Below the pieces are notes generated by a model that was given only the letters and a program-made list of their open reading frames with translations, had not been told where the DNA came from and did no database searches. Positions 17,047 to 25,233 of a DNA stretch of 40,689 nt are shown in pieces. Within the stretch, counting starts at the first letter, position 1; each line of letters begins with the position of its first letter. The position numbers and the translations under genes are program-made. The stretch spans positions 1-40,689 of the forward strand of contig JAJZCB010000024.1 in assembly GCA_021846285.1 (NCBI GenBank), in the 5' to 3' direction. Source of the DNA: Bacillota bacterium. Its GTDB lineage: Bacteria; Bacillota; Bacilli; Alicyclobacillales; SLC66.

Positions 17047-17055
17047 ATGCATATT
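17044..17055. promoter_or_regulatory. Second 12-bp palindrome next to the operator
   Basis: AATATGCATATT at 17044-17055 is a perfect palindrome that touches the large operator and repeats its ATGCAT core. It may be an auxiliary binding site or part of the promoter. It is AT-rich, so chance is possible. Confidence 0.4.
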
Positions 17056-17188
17056 AAGGTTCTTCGGTAGATTTGTCAATAGTCTTTCAATTGCCATTTA
17101 TATCAATAATCATGCCGTCTGCGCTACCCGTGGCGAATCAGACGGCAACGTCTGAACCAGGCGCCCAGGTTGAAAACATACAGCAAAA

Positions 17189-17212
17189 GGATAACGGGCA
17201 AGCCCGTTATCC
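17189..17212 (-). terminator. Rho-independent terminator of the beta-helix/SGNH gene
   Basis: GGATAACGGGC (17189-17199) pairs perfectly with GCCCGTTATCC (17202-17212). Read on the - strand the stem is followed by TTTTG. It lies 62 bases after the stop of the gene that ends at 17275, the right place for its terminator. Confidence 0.75.
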
Positions 17213-17274
17213 CAGATTAGGAAAGCCTATGGATACCGTCCGACAGGCTCCTGATTGAGTACTGACGAGAGGGG

Positions 17275-19560
17275 TCAGTGGGTCGCAGCGCTAACGCTGC
17301 TCAGCGCTTGCTCCCCGATTTTCGCCAACACCGCTTGACCCTGTGCGTTTGGATGAACATTGCCGGTCAAAATGTACTGTGACACATGGCCTGAAAAGGC
17401 GCTGTAGGCGTTCGCCACCGGCAGGTGGAATGAACCCGCTTCCTGTGCGATGACCGCATTCATGGCACTGAGGATTTTGACCGCCACAGCGTGGGCCATG
17501 GTGTCTGAACTGGGAACTGGGTTGTAAATATTGTACACCACAATCTTCGCGGTCGGATTGAGCTTGACAAGCGATTGTAATGTTGCCTGGAGATTGATGG
17601 TAAACTGCTGCACCACAGTCTCAAATTGCGCCAGTTCTGTCGGTGTGAGTGTCTGGCCGGTGAACAGTCCATCTTTTTCGGCGGGTTGCAGCAGATCATT
17701 GCTCCCGATATCCAGTGTGATGACGGAAGCACCCTTGACAGCCTGCTGAAAAGAGGTCGTTGCAAGATCTGCAAGGAGACCGGAAGAAGTCAGTCCCGGT
17801 ACGCCAAGATCGGTCACGGAGAGGTTTCCGGCCTTGCCAATCAGATACGGAAACGCTTCCGGGGATGGTTGCAAATTGGTCTTGCCCAAACCATAGCCAA
17901 ACGTGATGGAATCGCCGAGAGCCACCAGCGACTTTGTATTGCCGGACGCCGGAGGAGTGCCGGTTGTTGTTCCTGTGCTGGTCGAGCCGCCTATCACAAT
18001 GTTCCACATGCCGGCGCTGACCTGATTCTGTATGCCCATCCCGGCGAGAAGTTGCGACAGATCGGTGATCGGGGCAAAAGTGGTCATCCGTCCGTTGGCC
18101 GGATTGGGCGCTGCAAATCCATTCATCCGCAACAACAGATTGCCGTTTGCTGTTATTGCAATGTTGCCGCTGGTTCCCGTTGGGATGGCTGACGTGTTGA
18201 CCGTGACACCGGTTGGCAGTGTCAGATTCCAGACGCCCTTAGCCCATACGCTGGTCATGCCGAGCGACTTGAGTTCAGACATCACATACCAGATGGGAAT
18301 GAAAGTCTGGTTGCCGTCAGCGATGGACGGAACGGTCAACAGAGCGGATCCGTTGACTACAATGGAGATGTTCCCATTGGTCGCGCCAGCGCTCTGTGAA
18401 GCAACACCGTAGACCGGTGTGACTACGGTAGAATTAGTCCGATTGTTGGCCACCAAAGTATTGACGGCTCCCGAGTTCCAAACTCCGTAAGTCTCAGCGG
18501 AAATGGCGTTGTTTGTGATCGTGGTGTCAGCGACGCCAGAGGAGACTGCCACAATGGCAGCAGGTTGCGATAGATTCACCTCGGTCAAGGGGCCGTTTCC
18601 AGACAGCGTATTTTCCGTTACGATGGTGCCTGTCACTGCTTCGCCGGACTGACCGCCGCGGGTTTGGACAATGACGCCCGGCATGGCGCTCTGTTTAATG
18701 GTGTTTCCACTGATGACCGTTCCTGAGACGAAAGTGTTGGCCGATGTCGGTTCCGCAGCCACCATGACGCCGGAAGCGTTGTTTGTCATCGTGTTGCCGA
18801 TGACCTGATTATAGGACGCTCCCTGTCCTCCGTTGTAGGAGTTGACAGCAATCGCGGAACCGCCCCCGTTGCCGGACAGCGTGTTGGCGATCACCAGATT
18901 GGCGTCTGCGAAGCCTGCGCCTCCCTGTGCGGGATTGCCATTTTGCGCAACGCCCGGGTTGACGGCGCCATTATCAGCGATCGCGATGCCGCCGCCAGCC
19001 TGATTGCCTGTCACGGTATTGCCGGCTACCACAGAATAGGAAGAACCCACAAGTGTGATCGGTTTGTTTTCCAGCACGCCGGCCGTAGGCTGCAGCCCAT
19101 TGTCGACAATATCGTTTTTCGCGATGGTGACACAGCTCGCATTGTCAACCAGTATCGCCTGATTGTTCGCGTGTTCTATGGTAAGACCCTCAATGACGGT
19201 ACTTGTTGCCCCCACGCCATGGATGAAAATCCCGTTGTTTTGTCCCGTTGCATCGATGATTGTTGAGGTTGCGCCGCCGCCGTTTGCCGGATCAGATTGA
19301 ATCGTGACAGATTTAGTCACCGTGACCATTCCTGTATAGGTGCCGGGCTCCACCATGATGATGCTTCCTGGAGTCGCCGACTGCACAGCTTGGTTGATGG
19401 TGCGATACGGTTGACCTGAAGTGCCGTTGCCGCTTGTGTCGCTGCCAGTAGTGCTAACATAAACCACGCCTGTACTCTGAGCGTAGCTGACGCCGCTCAT
19501 CAAACCCGACAGCGGCATGACCAAAAGCGCGGCTCCCGCCGCCAACTTACCGAACTTCAT
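17275..19560 (-). CDS. Secreted mosaic protein: parallel beta-helix, two Cu-amine-oxidase-N-like repeats, SGNH hydrolase
   Basis: A 761-residue exported protein. Residues 1-28 are a signal peptide (basic start, hydrophobic core, cut near SYAQS). About 35-390 form a right-handed beta-helix with many short Asn/Gly-rich rungs (VIANTLSGNG, VISGNTIKQS). About 395-525 hold two repeats of the type GNISIVVNG...WNLTL and GNIAITANG...WNIVI, like copper-amine-oxidase N-domains. The last 215 residues are an SGNH/GDSL esterase: GDSITFGYG (S551), GSNDLL (N621), HPNAQG (H736). The aspartate usually three residues before that His is Gly here. It may bind and trim cell-surface glycans. ATG 19560 beats 19605 because the signal peptide starts there. 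It has its own terminator. Confidence 0.8.
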   Translation of the reverse strand: MKFGKLAAGAALLVMPLSGLMSGVSYAQSTGVVYVSTTGSDTSGNGTSGQPYRTINQAVQSATPGSIIMVEPGTYTGMVTVTKSVTIQSDPANGGGATSTIIDATGQNNGIFIHGVGATSTVIEGLTIEHANNQAILVDNASCVTIAKNDIVDNGLQPTAGVLENKPITLVGSSYSVVAGNTVTGNQAGGGIAIADNGAVNPGVAQNGNPAQGGAGFADANLVIANTLSGNGGGSAIAVNSYNGGQGASYNQVIGNTMTNNASGVMVAAEPTSANTFVSGTVISGNTIKQSAMPGVIVQTRGGQSGEAVTGTIVTENTLSGNGPLTEVNLSQPAAIVAVSSGVADTTITNNAISAETYGVWNSGAVNTLVANNRTNSTVVTPVYGVASQSAGATNGNISIVVNGSALLTVPSIADGNQTFIPIWYVMSELKSLGMTSVWAKGVWNLTLPTGVTVNTSAIPTGTSGNIAITANGNLLLRMNGFAAPNPANGRMTTFAPITDLSQLLAGMGIQNQVSAGMWNIVIGGSTSTGTTTGTPPASGNTKSLVALGDSITFGYGLGKTNLQPSPEAFPYLIGKAGNLSVTDLGVPGLTSSGLLADLATTSFQQAVKGASVITLDIGSNDLLQPAEKDGLFTGQTLTPTELAQFETVVQQFTINLQATLQSLVKLNPTAKIVVYNIYNPVPSSDTMAHAVAVKILSAMNAVIAQEAGSFHLPVANAYSAFSGHVSQYILTGNVHPNAQGQAVLAKIGEQALSSVSAATH

Positions 19561-19986
19561 CCGTTGTTCCGCCTCTCCCACGATATTTGGATAATAGTTC
19601 CACAACCACTCTCATTATCTCGTAGTGAACTAGCAATTGGCAAGGAGTCACCCTCCACCAGAATGCTCAGCGTGAACGGCGATTGGCAGGGGTCCAACGC
19701 CGGTTAGCGTGCGACGGGGAGGCCATCAAATGAAGTTTTGGCATAGGGAAAATGGGTCCTTAGCAGCCCGTTATGCCGCTATACAGCGCGACAGAGCATC
19801 GAAGCAGCCCGAGCGCGCGCAATTTCTGGCGGAGTAAAGTTGGGGGAACCATAGTGTCTACAACCTTGCTTTGAGGCACTGAATCTGCGCTTGTTAAAAA
19901 AAACTTTAGACGTCGAGGAGGATGAGAAATAACGATGAACTCAATATACTGAGCCGGTCAGCAGGACGACTGATGCGCCGCAAACA
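19561..19986. other. Intergenic stretch between the beta-helix gene and the nitrilase gene
   Basis: No long frame on either strand. It must hold the promoter of the beta-helix gene on the - strand. The + strand carries a 35-codon frame with a good SD (19730-19837, listed separately) and, at 19917-19923, GAGGAGG not followed by a useful frame. No known riboswitch consensus was recognised. Confidence 0.5.
19730..19837 (+). CDS. Possible 35-residue small protein
   Basis: ATG 19730 is preceded by GGGGAGG at 19716-19722 with seven-base spacing, an excellent ribosome binding site. The 35-residue product starts MKFWHRENGSLAARYAAIQ and is basic and helical in pattern, with no membrane segment or cysteine. 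It is the only + strand candidate between two - strand genes. It could be a genuine small protein, or chance. Nothing similar is known to me. Confidence 0.35.
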   Translation: MKFWHRENGSLAARYAAIQRDRASKQPERAQFLAE

Positions 19987-21222
19987 TCACGGCTGTCCGG
20001 GATGGGCCGATTTCCCTTCCAGTCGCAGCCGTGCGTATGATTCGGACAAGTCTCGTTCGTAGAGGGATGGCCGAACGTCGTTGTCCTCCCACTCTTGTTC
20101 TCGGTACATGTGAAGTCTCTGAATGTCCAAATCAGCCACCACGATTTCCGAACGATCATAGGTCAGCGCTTCGGCCAACACGCCGTTCTGCTTAGGAGTA
20201 AGGGCAATGGGAGCAAACACGCCCGCTTTGCCGGTGAATGTCTGCCCAAACAGATCCCCGACCAGGGCCGCCTTCACTCCGTACATCGGACTCTCCTGCA
20301 CGCGCGGCCAGATCCCTCGCAGCGCGTAGAAAGCCCGGTATTCCGCCGCGTCTCCGATCGGCAAGAGGGCAATGTCAACGCCAAGCGACAGCAATATCCG
20401 AAAGGTTTCAAAATACGACGCGTCCATGCACACCGGAGCGGCGAGCGTTCCAAAGGGTGTGGGAAATGCTGCGAGCGTTCGCCCCGACGTCAGTCCCCAT
20501 GTGGATTCCACATCAACGAGATGCAGCTTGTCCTGGGTTCCCATCAAGCGACCCGTCTCGTCAAACAAATAGGCCGTGTTGCAAACGCTCCCCTCCGCGT
20601 CAGTCACGAGAAAACTGCCTGCCATGATGACCATTCGATGCCGTTTGGCCAGCTCTGAAAAGACGGTGCGCGCTACGCGATCGACAAAAGGACTCATCAT
20701 GCGAAATACGTCGATCGGCGACAGCCCAGCGCTCTTTTGTGGGGATTCCTGTGGATGCAAGGAGTCCGGCGCATGCCAAGGGTCCGGTGGCTGCGAAGCA
20801 CGAGGCTCTTGCGAAGAGTCCGGTGGATCGGAAGGTTTATCTGTGTTTTTATTACCCGGTTGGGGAAGCGCGGTGCGCGCGAGCCGTTTCGCGCCTGGGA
20901 TGAGCCCGAGCAGGGCCAGGCCGTTATTTTCCGGGAAGGCCACGACGGTTGCGCCGAGGGTTGCGCTCTCGCGAACAATCGCGTCCATCTCCGTGACATA
21001 ATCTGCGACCGTTGCCGCGAGGGTCGTTCTCCATTGCACGGCGGCAACTCGCACGCGGTTGGCGTCGCTGTCGCGCGCGGCGACACCGGGCGACAGCCGC
21101 GCAAAGGCGTCGCGGATGGCCGCTGGCCGTGTCTTCCAGGCGACCGCGCCGCGCGCGGCGGACAGCAGGGTGGACAAGGCTGCGCGCGTTACGGCTGCGT
21201 GGACGCTTGCGGACGCTTTCAT
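19987..21222 (-). CDS. Carbon-nitrogen hydrolase (nitrilase superfamily), intact catalytic triad
   Basis: A 411-residue hydrolase of amide or nitrile C-N bonds. The Glu-Lys-Cys triad is complete: E98 in VVAFPENNG, K232 in TQDKLHLVD, C265 in APVCMDASYFE. Two additions are unusual. The first 55 residues precede the fold. Residues about 120-168 are a Pro/Ser/Asp/His-rich insert (DPPDSSQEPRASQPPDPWHA) in a loop of the domain. The frame is open to GTG 21258, but ATG 21222 has GGGGGA nine bases upstream and overlaps the preceding stop by ATGA, so the genes are translationally coupled. It is the last gene of an amidohydrolase/nitrilase set. Substrate unknown. Confidence 0.82.
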   Translation of the reverse strand: MKASASVHAAVTRAALSTLLSAARGAVAWKTRPAAIRDAFARLSPGVAARDSDANRVRVAAVQWRTTLAATVADYVTEMDAIVRESATLGATVVAFPENNGLALLGLIPGAKRLARTALPQPGNKNTDKPSDPPDSSQEPRASQPPDPWHAPDSLHPQESPQKSAGLSPIDVFRMMSPFVDRVARTVFSELAKRHRMVIMAGSFLVTDAEGSVCNTAYLFDETGRLMGTQDKLHLVDVESTWGLTSGRTLAAFPTPFGTLAAPVCMDASYFETFRILLSLGVDIALLPIGDAAEYRAFYALRGIWPRVQESPMYGVKAALVGDLFGQTFTGKAGVFAPIALTPKQNGVLAEALTYDRSEIVVADLDIQRLHMYREQEWEDNDVRPSLYERDLSESYARLRLEGKSAHPGQP

Positions 21223-22220
21223 GGCCGATTTCCCCCAGGTCCCTCTGGCGTTTGCCACCAGGGTTGATTTCTGTACAGCGCAGGATTCAAATGCGGAAAA
21301 ATGGAGAAGACGGCCTGCGCCTGCGAGCGCTCGCGAAGCCCCACCTGCGTCTCCCGAATCAGCGGTTCCTCCTTCAAGGGCTCGGATTCCAAATTCCCGG
21401 ATTCCGAAGATGCTGATTCGAAAAACGCGTCGCCCGGTTCCGAGAGAAACCCGCTTCCATCTGGCGTGATTTCGCAGGGGCCCAGAATGGCGGAGCGCCC
21501 TTCAAAGGAGCGCCCCCACATAGTCCCTTGCATGTGCGCCTCAACGGCGAACACCTGGTTTTGTTGCGCGTCTTTCCACACGCCCGACAGTTGCCGCCAC
21601 GGGTTCAATGGGGCCGCCGTCGCTTGCGGCGACAGGATCACATCCGCCCCGCGCAGCGCCAACATGCGCGCGGTTTCTGGATAATAGGCGTCCCTGCCGA
21701 CGATGACGCCGATGTTTCCGACAGGTGTTTCGAAGATTGGCAACTCGTCGCCGCGCTCGTCAAAGAGCCACTCCTCGCTGCGGGATCGATGGGTCTGCCA
21801 CACTTGCGCCATGACGGATCCATCGGGACCCACGACAAAGGCGCCATGGCGGGTCGAGTTCCCGAACGCGCGGACGTGTGTGCCGGGAACGAGCACGCTT
21901 CGCGTTCTTCGGGCCGCTTGTGCGCACAGGTCGAGCGCCTCTTCCCACGCGAAACGAGGCGCGGCCGCCACCGCCCGCAAGGCCGCGTGATCAAGCGGTT
22001 GCAGACCCAGGACTTCCGCGACAGCGCAGCCAAAGAAGTGGGCGGGCAGGACGATTGCGGCGATCGGGGCGCTGTCGTCCGAGTCGTTCGCCACGGTGGA
22101 CAACCCCTTCGCGTCGACTCGACCTCCACAGCGATGCTTCAGATCTGCCAACAGCGCGCGCGGACTCGGGTCGACTGCCGGGCGCCAGTTCAGGGCGCGC
22201 AAGATGATTGGATGATTCAT
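21219..22220 (-). CDS. Nitrilase-superfamily pseudoenzyme (all three catalytic residues replaced)
   Basis: A 333-residue protein with the nitrilase fold pattern (GVIVGRDAYYPETARMLALRGADVILSPQ). Compared with the neighbouring intact paralogue, the catalytic Glu of FPE is A60 (LPAHFF), the Lys region reads AQVWQTHRS (Q142/T143), and the catalytic Cys is G175. With the triad gone it should not hydrolyse amides. It overlaps both neighbours by ATGA (start at 22220 with the amidohydrolase stop, stop at 21219 with the intact nitrilase start), so it is made with its active paralogue in equal amounts. A non-catalytic partner subunit is plausible. A Glu/Ser-rich tail sits at residues about 265-300. The frame is clean, so decay is less likely than selected loss. 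Confidence 0.8.
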   Translation of the reverse strand: MNHPIILRALNWRPAVDPSPRALLADLKHRCGGRVDAKGLSTVANDSDDSAPIAAIVLPAHFFGCAVAEVLGLQPLDHAALRAVAAAPRFAWEEALDLCAQAARRTRSVLVPGTHVRAFGNSTRHGAFVVGPDGSVMAQVWQTHRSRSEEWLFDERGDELPIFETPVGNIGVIVGRDAYYPETARMLALRGADVILSPQATAAPLNPWRQLSGVWKDAQQNQVFAVEAHMQGTMWGRSFEGRSAILGPCEITPDGSGFLSEPGDAFFESASSESGNLESEPLKEEPLIRETQVGLRERSQAQAVFSIFPHLNPALYRNQPWWQTPEGPGGNRP

Positions 22221-23812
22221 TCTCGCGCCGCCCAGTACACCGGGCGTCCGGCGACGAACGTGCCCATAATCTGCATTTCCAGCAACTCGTCCGCGTCCAG
22301 GCAGTCAAATGGATCTCTCGAAAGGAGCACCAGGTCGGCGGGAGATCCCGGTTCGAGGGTGCGCTTATCTCCCCCGCGGGCGACCGCCCCGTCTTTGGTA
22401 TAAAGCTCAATCGCCTGCTCGATCGTCAAGGTCTCGTGTCCGCCGTCAACCCCGGTTTGCCCCAAGATGCGCCGTGTCGCGGCGGCGTGCATGCCAAGCA
22501 GTGGAGAGGCCGGTTCCACTGGCGCGTCGGACCCTCCCGCCAACTTTAGCCCCGCTTGCAGGAGTGATCGAAAGGGATAGGCGCGCTTGACGCGATGGGA
22601 TCCGAGCCGTTCCCTGAGCCATGGCAGATCCGACGTGATGAAGCGCGGTTGCACGTCTATGACGACCGCGAGTTTTGCGGCGCGAGCCACGGCCTCTTCA
22701 CTAAAGAGAGAAGCGTGTACGATGCGATCAGGAAGCATCGCGCCTGGGGCCGATGGATGGGCCTCCAAAGCGTCAAGCACAGCGTCAAGCGCCGCATCGC
22801 CAATGGCGTGAATCGCGACTGCCAACCCGTCAGCGTGAATCGCTTCCACCAACTGCCCGAGTTCCGTTCTTGTATATGTCGGTTGCCCCGCATGCGGGGC
22901 GTCCAGGTACGGTTCTTTGAGCCATGCTGTTCGACCGCCGAGTGAACCATCGGCAAAAAGTTTTACGGCGCCAAACGTAAGCAGCCCGTCCTCTGTTCCG
23001 ATGGGCAAAGGCGTTTGCGACAGGCGCCCCTGCCGCCAATCCTCTAAAGAAAGCAACTCGTGGATACGGATGGGCGTCTTCTGCTGGGCCCGCGACAGAA
23101 GGTTTCTTGTACGCAGAAGCCCGCCCAGATAGCGGCAGTCATCCGAATGAATCTCTGTGATACCCAGACGGGCCAACTGCGTCAGAGCGTTCGACAAAAT
23201 CTCGATCCACTCCTCATCGGAGCGATCCGGCAGGGCAGCCAAGAACGGTAGCGCGGCCTGTTCGTAAACGGCCCCGGTCCATTCTCCGCGCGCGTCTCGG
23301 CCAAAAGAGCCAGCGACCGGATCGGACGCTTCGCGACTCACGCCTGCGGCTGCCAATGCGGCGCTGTTCGCCAGATAAACGTGGCGACAAACCCGCGCCA
23401 AGAAGAGCGGCGTGTTGCCTGTCGCTTGATCGAGTTCTGCCAGAGTGGGCAATCGGCGTTCGGGAAAACGATTTTCGTCGAATCCGCCGCCGACGATCCA
23501 TTGTCCCGGTTCGCGGGATCGCGCGTAAACCGCTATGCGGCCAAGCAGATCGTCAATCGAGAGCGCATCCGCGACATCGAGTTCCGCGAGACTGGACGCT
23601 ACGCCCGACACATGCATATGCGAATCGATGAATCCCGGCAAGGCTACCGCGCCGCGCGCGTCCAGGAGTTCAGGATGCGCCTGTCGATAGCGGTCAAACA
23701 AGTCTACGGCGGTTCCGACCGCGACGATGCGGCCCTCTGCGACCGCGACGGCGTCGAATCGATCGCCGCTTGAGTCAAACGCGTAGCCGTCTATATTTGA
23801 AAGGATCAGAAT
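22217..23812 (-). CDS. YtcJ-like metal-dependent amidohydrolase with probable ATT start
   Basis: About 531 residues if read from ATT 23812. The amidohydrolase barrel is complete: HxH in GFIDSHMHVSG (H65 and H67), the carbamylated-Lys region GAVKLFADGSLGGRTAWL, AIHAIGDAAL, and the late metal Asp in LAGGSDAPVEPASP. YtcJ relatives include N-substituted formamide deformylases. The N-terminal strand domain (ILSNIDGYAFDSS, then VAEGRIVAVG) lies upstream of TTG 23701, which would cut it off. No ATG, GTG or TTG exists in frame between it and the MFS stop; ATT 23812 lies nine bases after AAGGGGG and is the best start, CTG 23809 the next. The start may have been lost by deletion. It overlaps the degenerate nitrilase gene by ATGA. 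Confidence 0.8.
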   Translation of the reverse strand: MLILSNIDGYAFDSSGDRFDAVAVAEGRIVAVGTAVDLFDRYRQAHPELLDARGAVALPGFIDSHMHVSGVASSLAELDVADALSIDDLLGRIAVYARSREPGQWIVGGGFDENRFPERRLPTLAELDQATGNTPLFLARVCRHVYLANSAALAAAGVSREASDPVAGSFGRDARGEWTGAVYEQAALPFLAALPDRSDEEWIEILSNALTQLARLGITEIHSDDCRYLGGLLRTRNLLSRAQQKTPIRIHELLSLEDWRQGRLSQTPLPIGTEDGLLTFGAVKLFADGSLGGRTAWLKEPYLDAPHAGQPTYTRTELGQLVEAIHADGLAVAIHAIGDAALDAVLDALEAHPSAPGAMLPDRIVHASLFSEEAVARAAKLAVVIDVQPRFITSDLPWLRERLGSHRVKRAYPFRSLLQAGLKLAGGSDAPVEPASPLLGMHAAATRRILGQTGVDGGHETLTIEQAIELYTKDGAVARGGDKRTLEPGSPADLVLLSRDPFDCLDADELLEMQIMGTFVAGRPVYWAARE

Positions 23813-23826
23813 GGCGATTCGCCCCC

Positions 23827-24549
23827 TTACGACTCGTAAGTAAAGCTGGAAATGAAGGCAAAAAAGTACGTGAACCCCAAGAAACCCAGGGAAACCAATG
23901 CAGGATCGGCGAAACTTCGCTTAAGACCGACTATGGCGGTGAACCAGCTTGAGCGGGGATGGAAGCGCCGACTGGGCGGCAACCACAGTTTCAGGACCGC
24001 GCTGGCCACGATAGCCGCGCCGCCAATGACGAAAAACGCTGTCCGCCATCCCCACACCGCCGTCATGACTCCTGCCGCAAGCCGACCCACAAGACCGCCC
24101 GCTACCGTGGAACTCACGTAGAGCCCCATGAGAAGAGACGTTGCGGGTCGTTGATACTCTTCGCTGACGTAGGCAATGACCACCGCAATGACGCCAGGAA
24201 TCAGCAGACCGGTCAAAGCGCGCGCCACAAGAAACCAGAACAGGCTGTGCGCACATGCGGCGCCCACTGTCGGAAAAGCCAGTAGGAACGTCGATGCTGT
24301 CATGACATTTTTGCGACCGATGCGATCGGACAAAGGCCCCGCCAATATCGACCCGACGGCAATGCCCAGTACGGCCACCGAAATGATCAGACTTACGGCG
24401 GGCTCGCTTTGGTGAAACGTTTGACGAAAGATCGGTAACAGCGGTTGGGGCGCGTACAGATTGGCGAAGACGACAATCGCCGCTCCGAAAAGGGAAAGAG
24501 CGGCAGACGGCAACACCCTCGTATATGGTTCTGGGCCGCGACTGTCCAT
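23827..24549 (-). pseudogene. MFS transporter truncated after helix 6-7
   Basis: The 240 residues read as the first half of an MFS drug-efflux-like permease: six membrane helices, motif A GPLSDRIGRKNVM after helix 2, and VARALTGLLIPGVIAV in helix 4. A central loop (LPPSRRFHPRSS) and part of helix 7 (FTYFFAFISSFTYES) follow, then TAA. Full-length relatives have about 390-420 residues, so the C-terminal half is missing. The stop lies 15 bases before the start of the amidohydrolase. ATG 24549 has GGAGAGG upstream. Half-transporters of the MFS are not known to work alone, so this is probably a pseudogene made by a deletion. Confidence 0.75.
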
Positions 24550-24602
24550 AATCGTTTCCTCTCCAGTCTCAAACAGAGATCACGGGAAGTACGTTCGAAA
24601 CA

Positions 24603-25034
<432 letters not shown>

Positions 25035-25187
25035 TTACAACCAAATGCTCCCCCTCAACGGATGGCGCCGTGTCACGCGCAGCCGATTTCGTAGAAGTAC
25101 GCCTCCTCCCAACGCAACAAGGCCGAACAGAGAGAGAAGAACCCCCACCCATAAGTGGCGCCCCCACACCGCATCCATCCAATGCAC
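25035..25187 (-). CDS. Possible 50-residue single-pass membrane protein
   Basis: In the gap between the radical SAM and VOC genes one - strand frame, not the longest one, reads like a small membrane protein: HLWVGVLLSLFGLVALGGGV forms one hydrophobic helix followed by a basic tail RNRLRVTRRHPLRG. This positive-inside layout is non-random. The start is unclear: GTG 25187 is in frame but has no good SD, and the frame stays open upstream to a TGA near 25230, two bases from an ATG with AAGGGAA in a different phase. A one-base frameshift could join that ATG to this frame. Confidence 0.35.
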   Translation of the reverse strand: MHWMDAVWGRHLWVGVLLSLFGLVALGGGVLLRNRLRVTRRHPLRGSIWL

Positions 25188-25233
25188 CCCGTAACTGCCG
25201 AGACCGATGCCAGCGATGATCGTTCATTTCCCT

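Noticed and set aside
20095-22549. Many long plus-strand ORFs opposite the nitrilase and amidohydrolase genes
   Set aside because: They are antisense shadows in GC-rich coding DNA: Arg/Pro/Ala-rich, without SDs or motifs, while the minus strand has full domain signatures.
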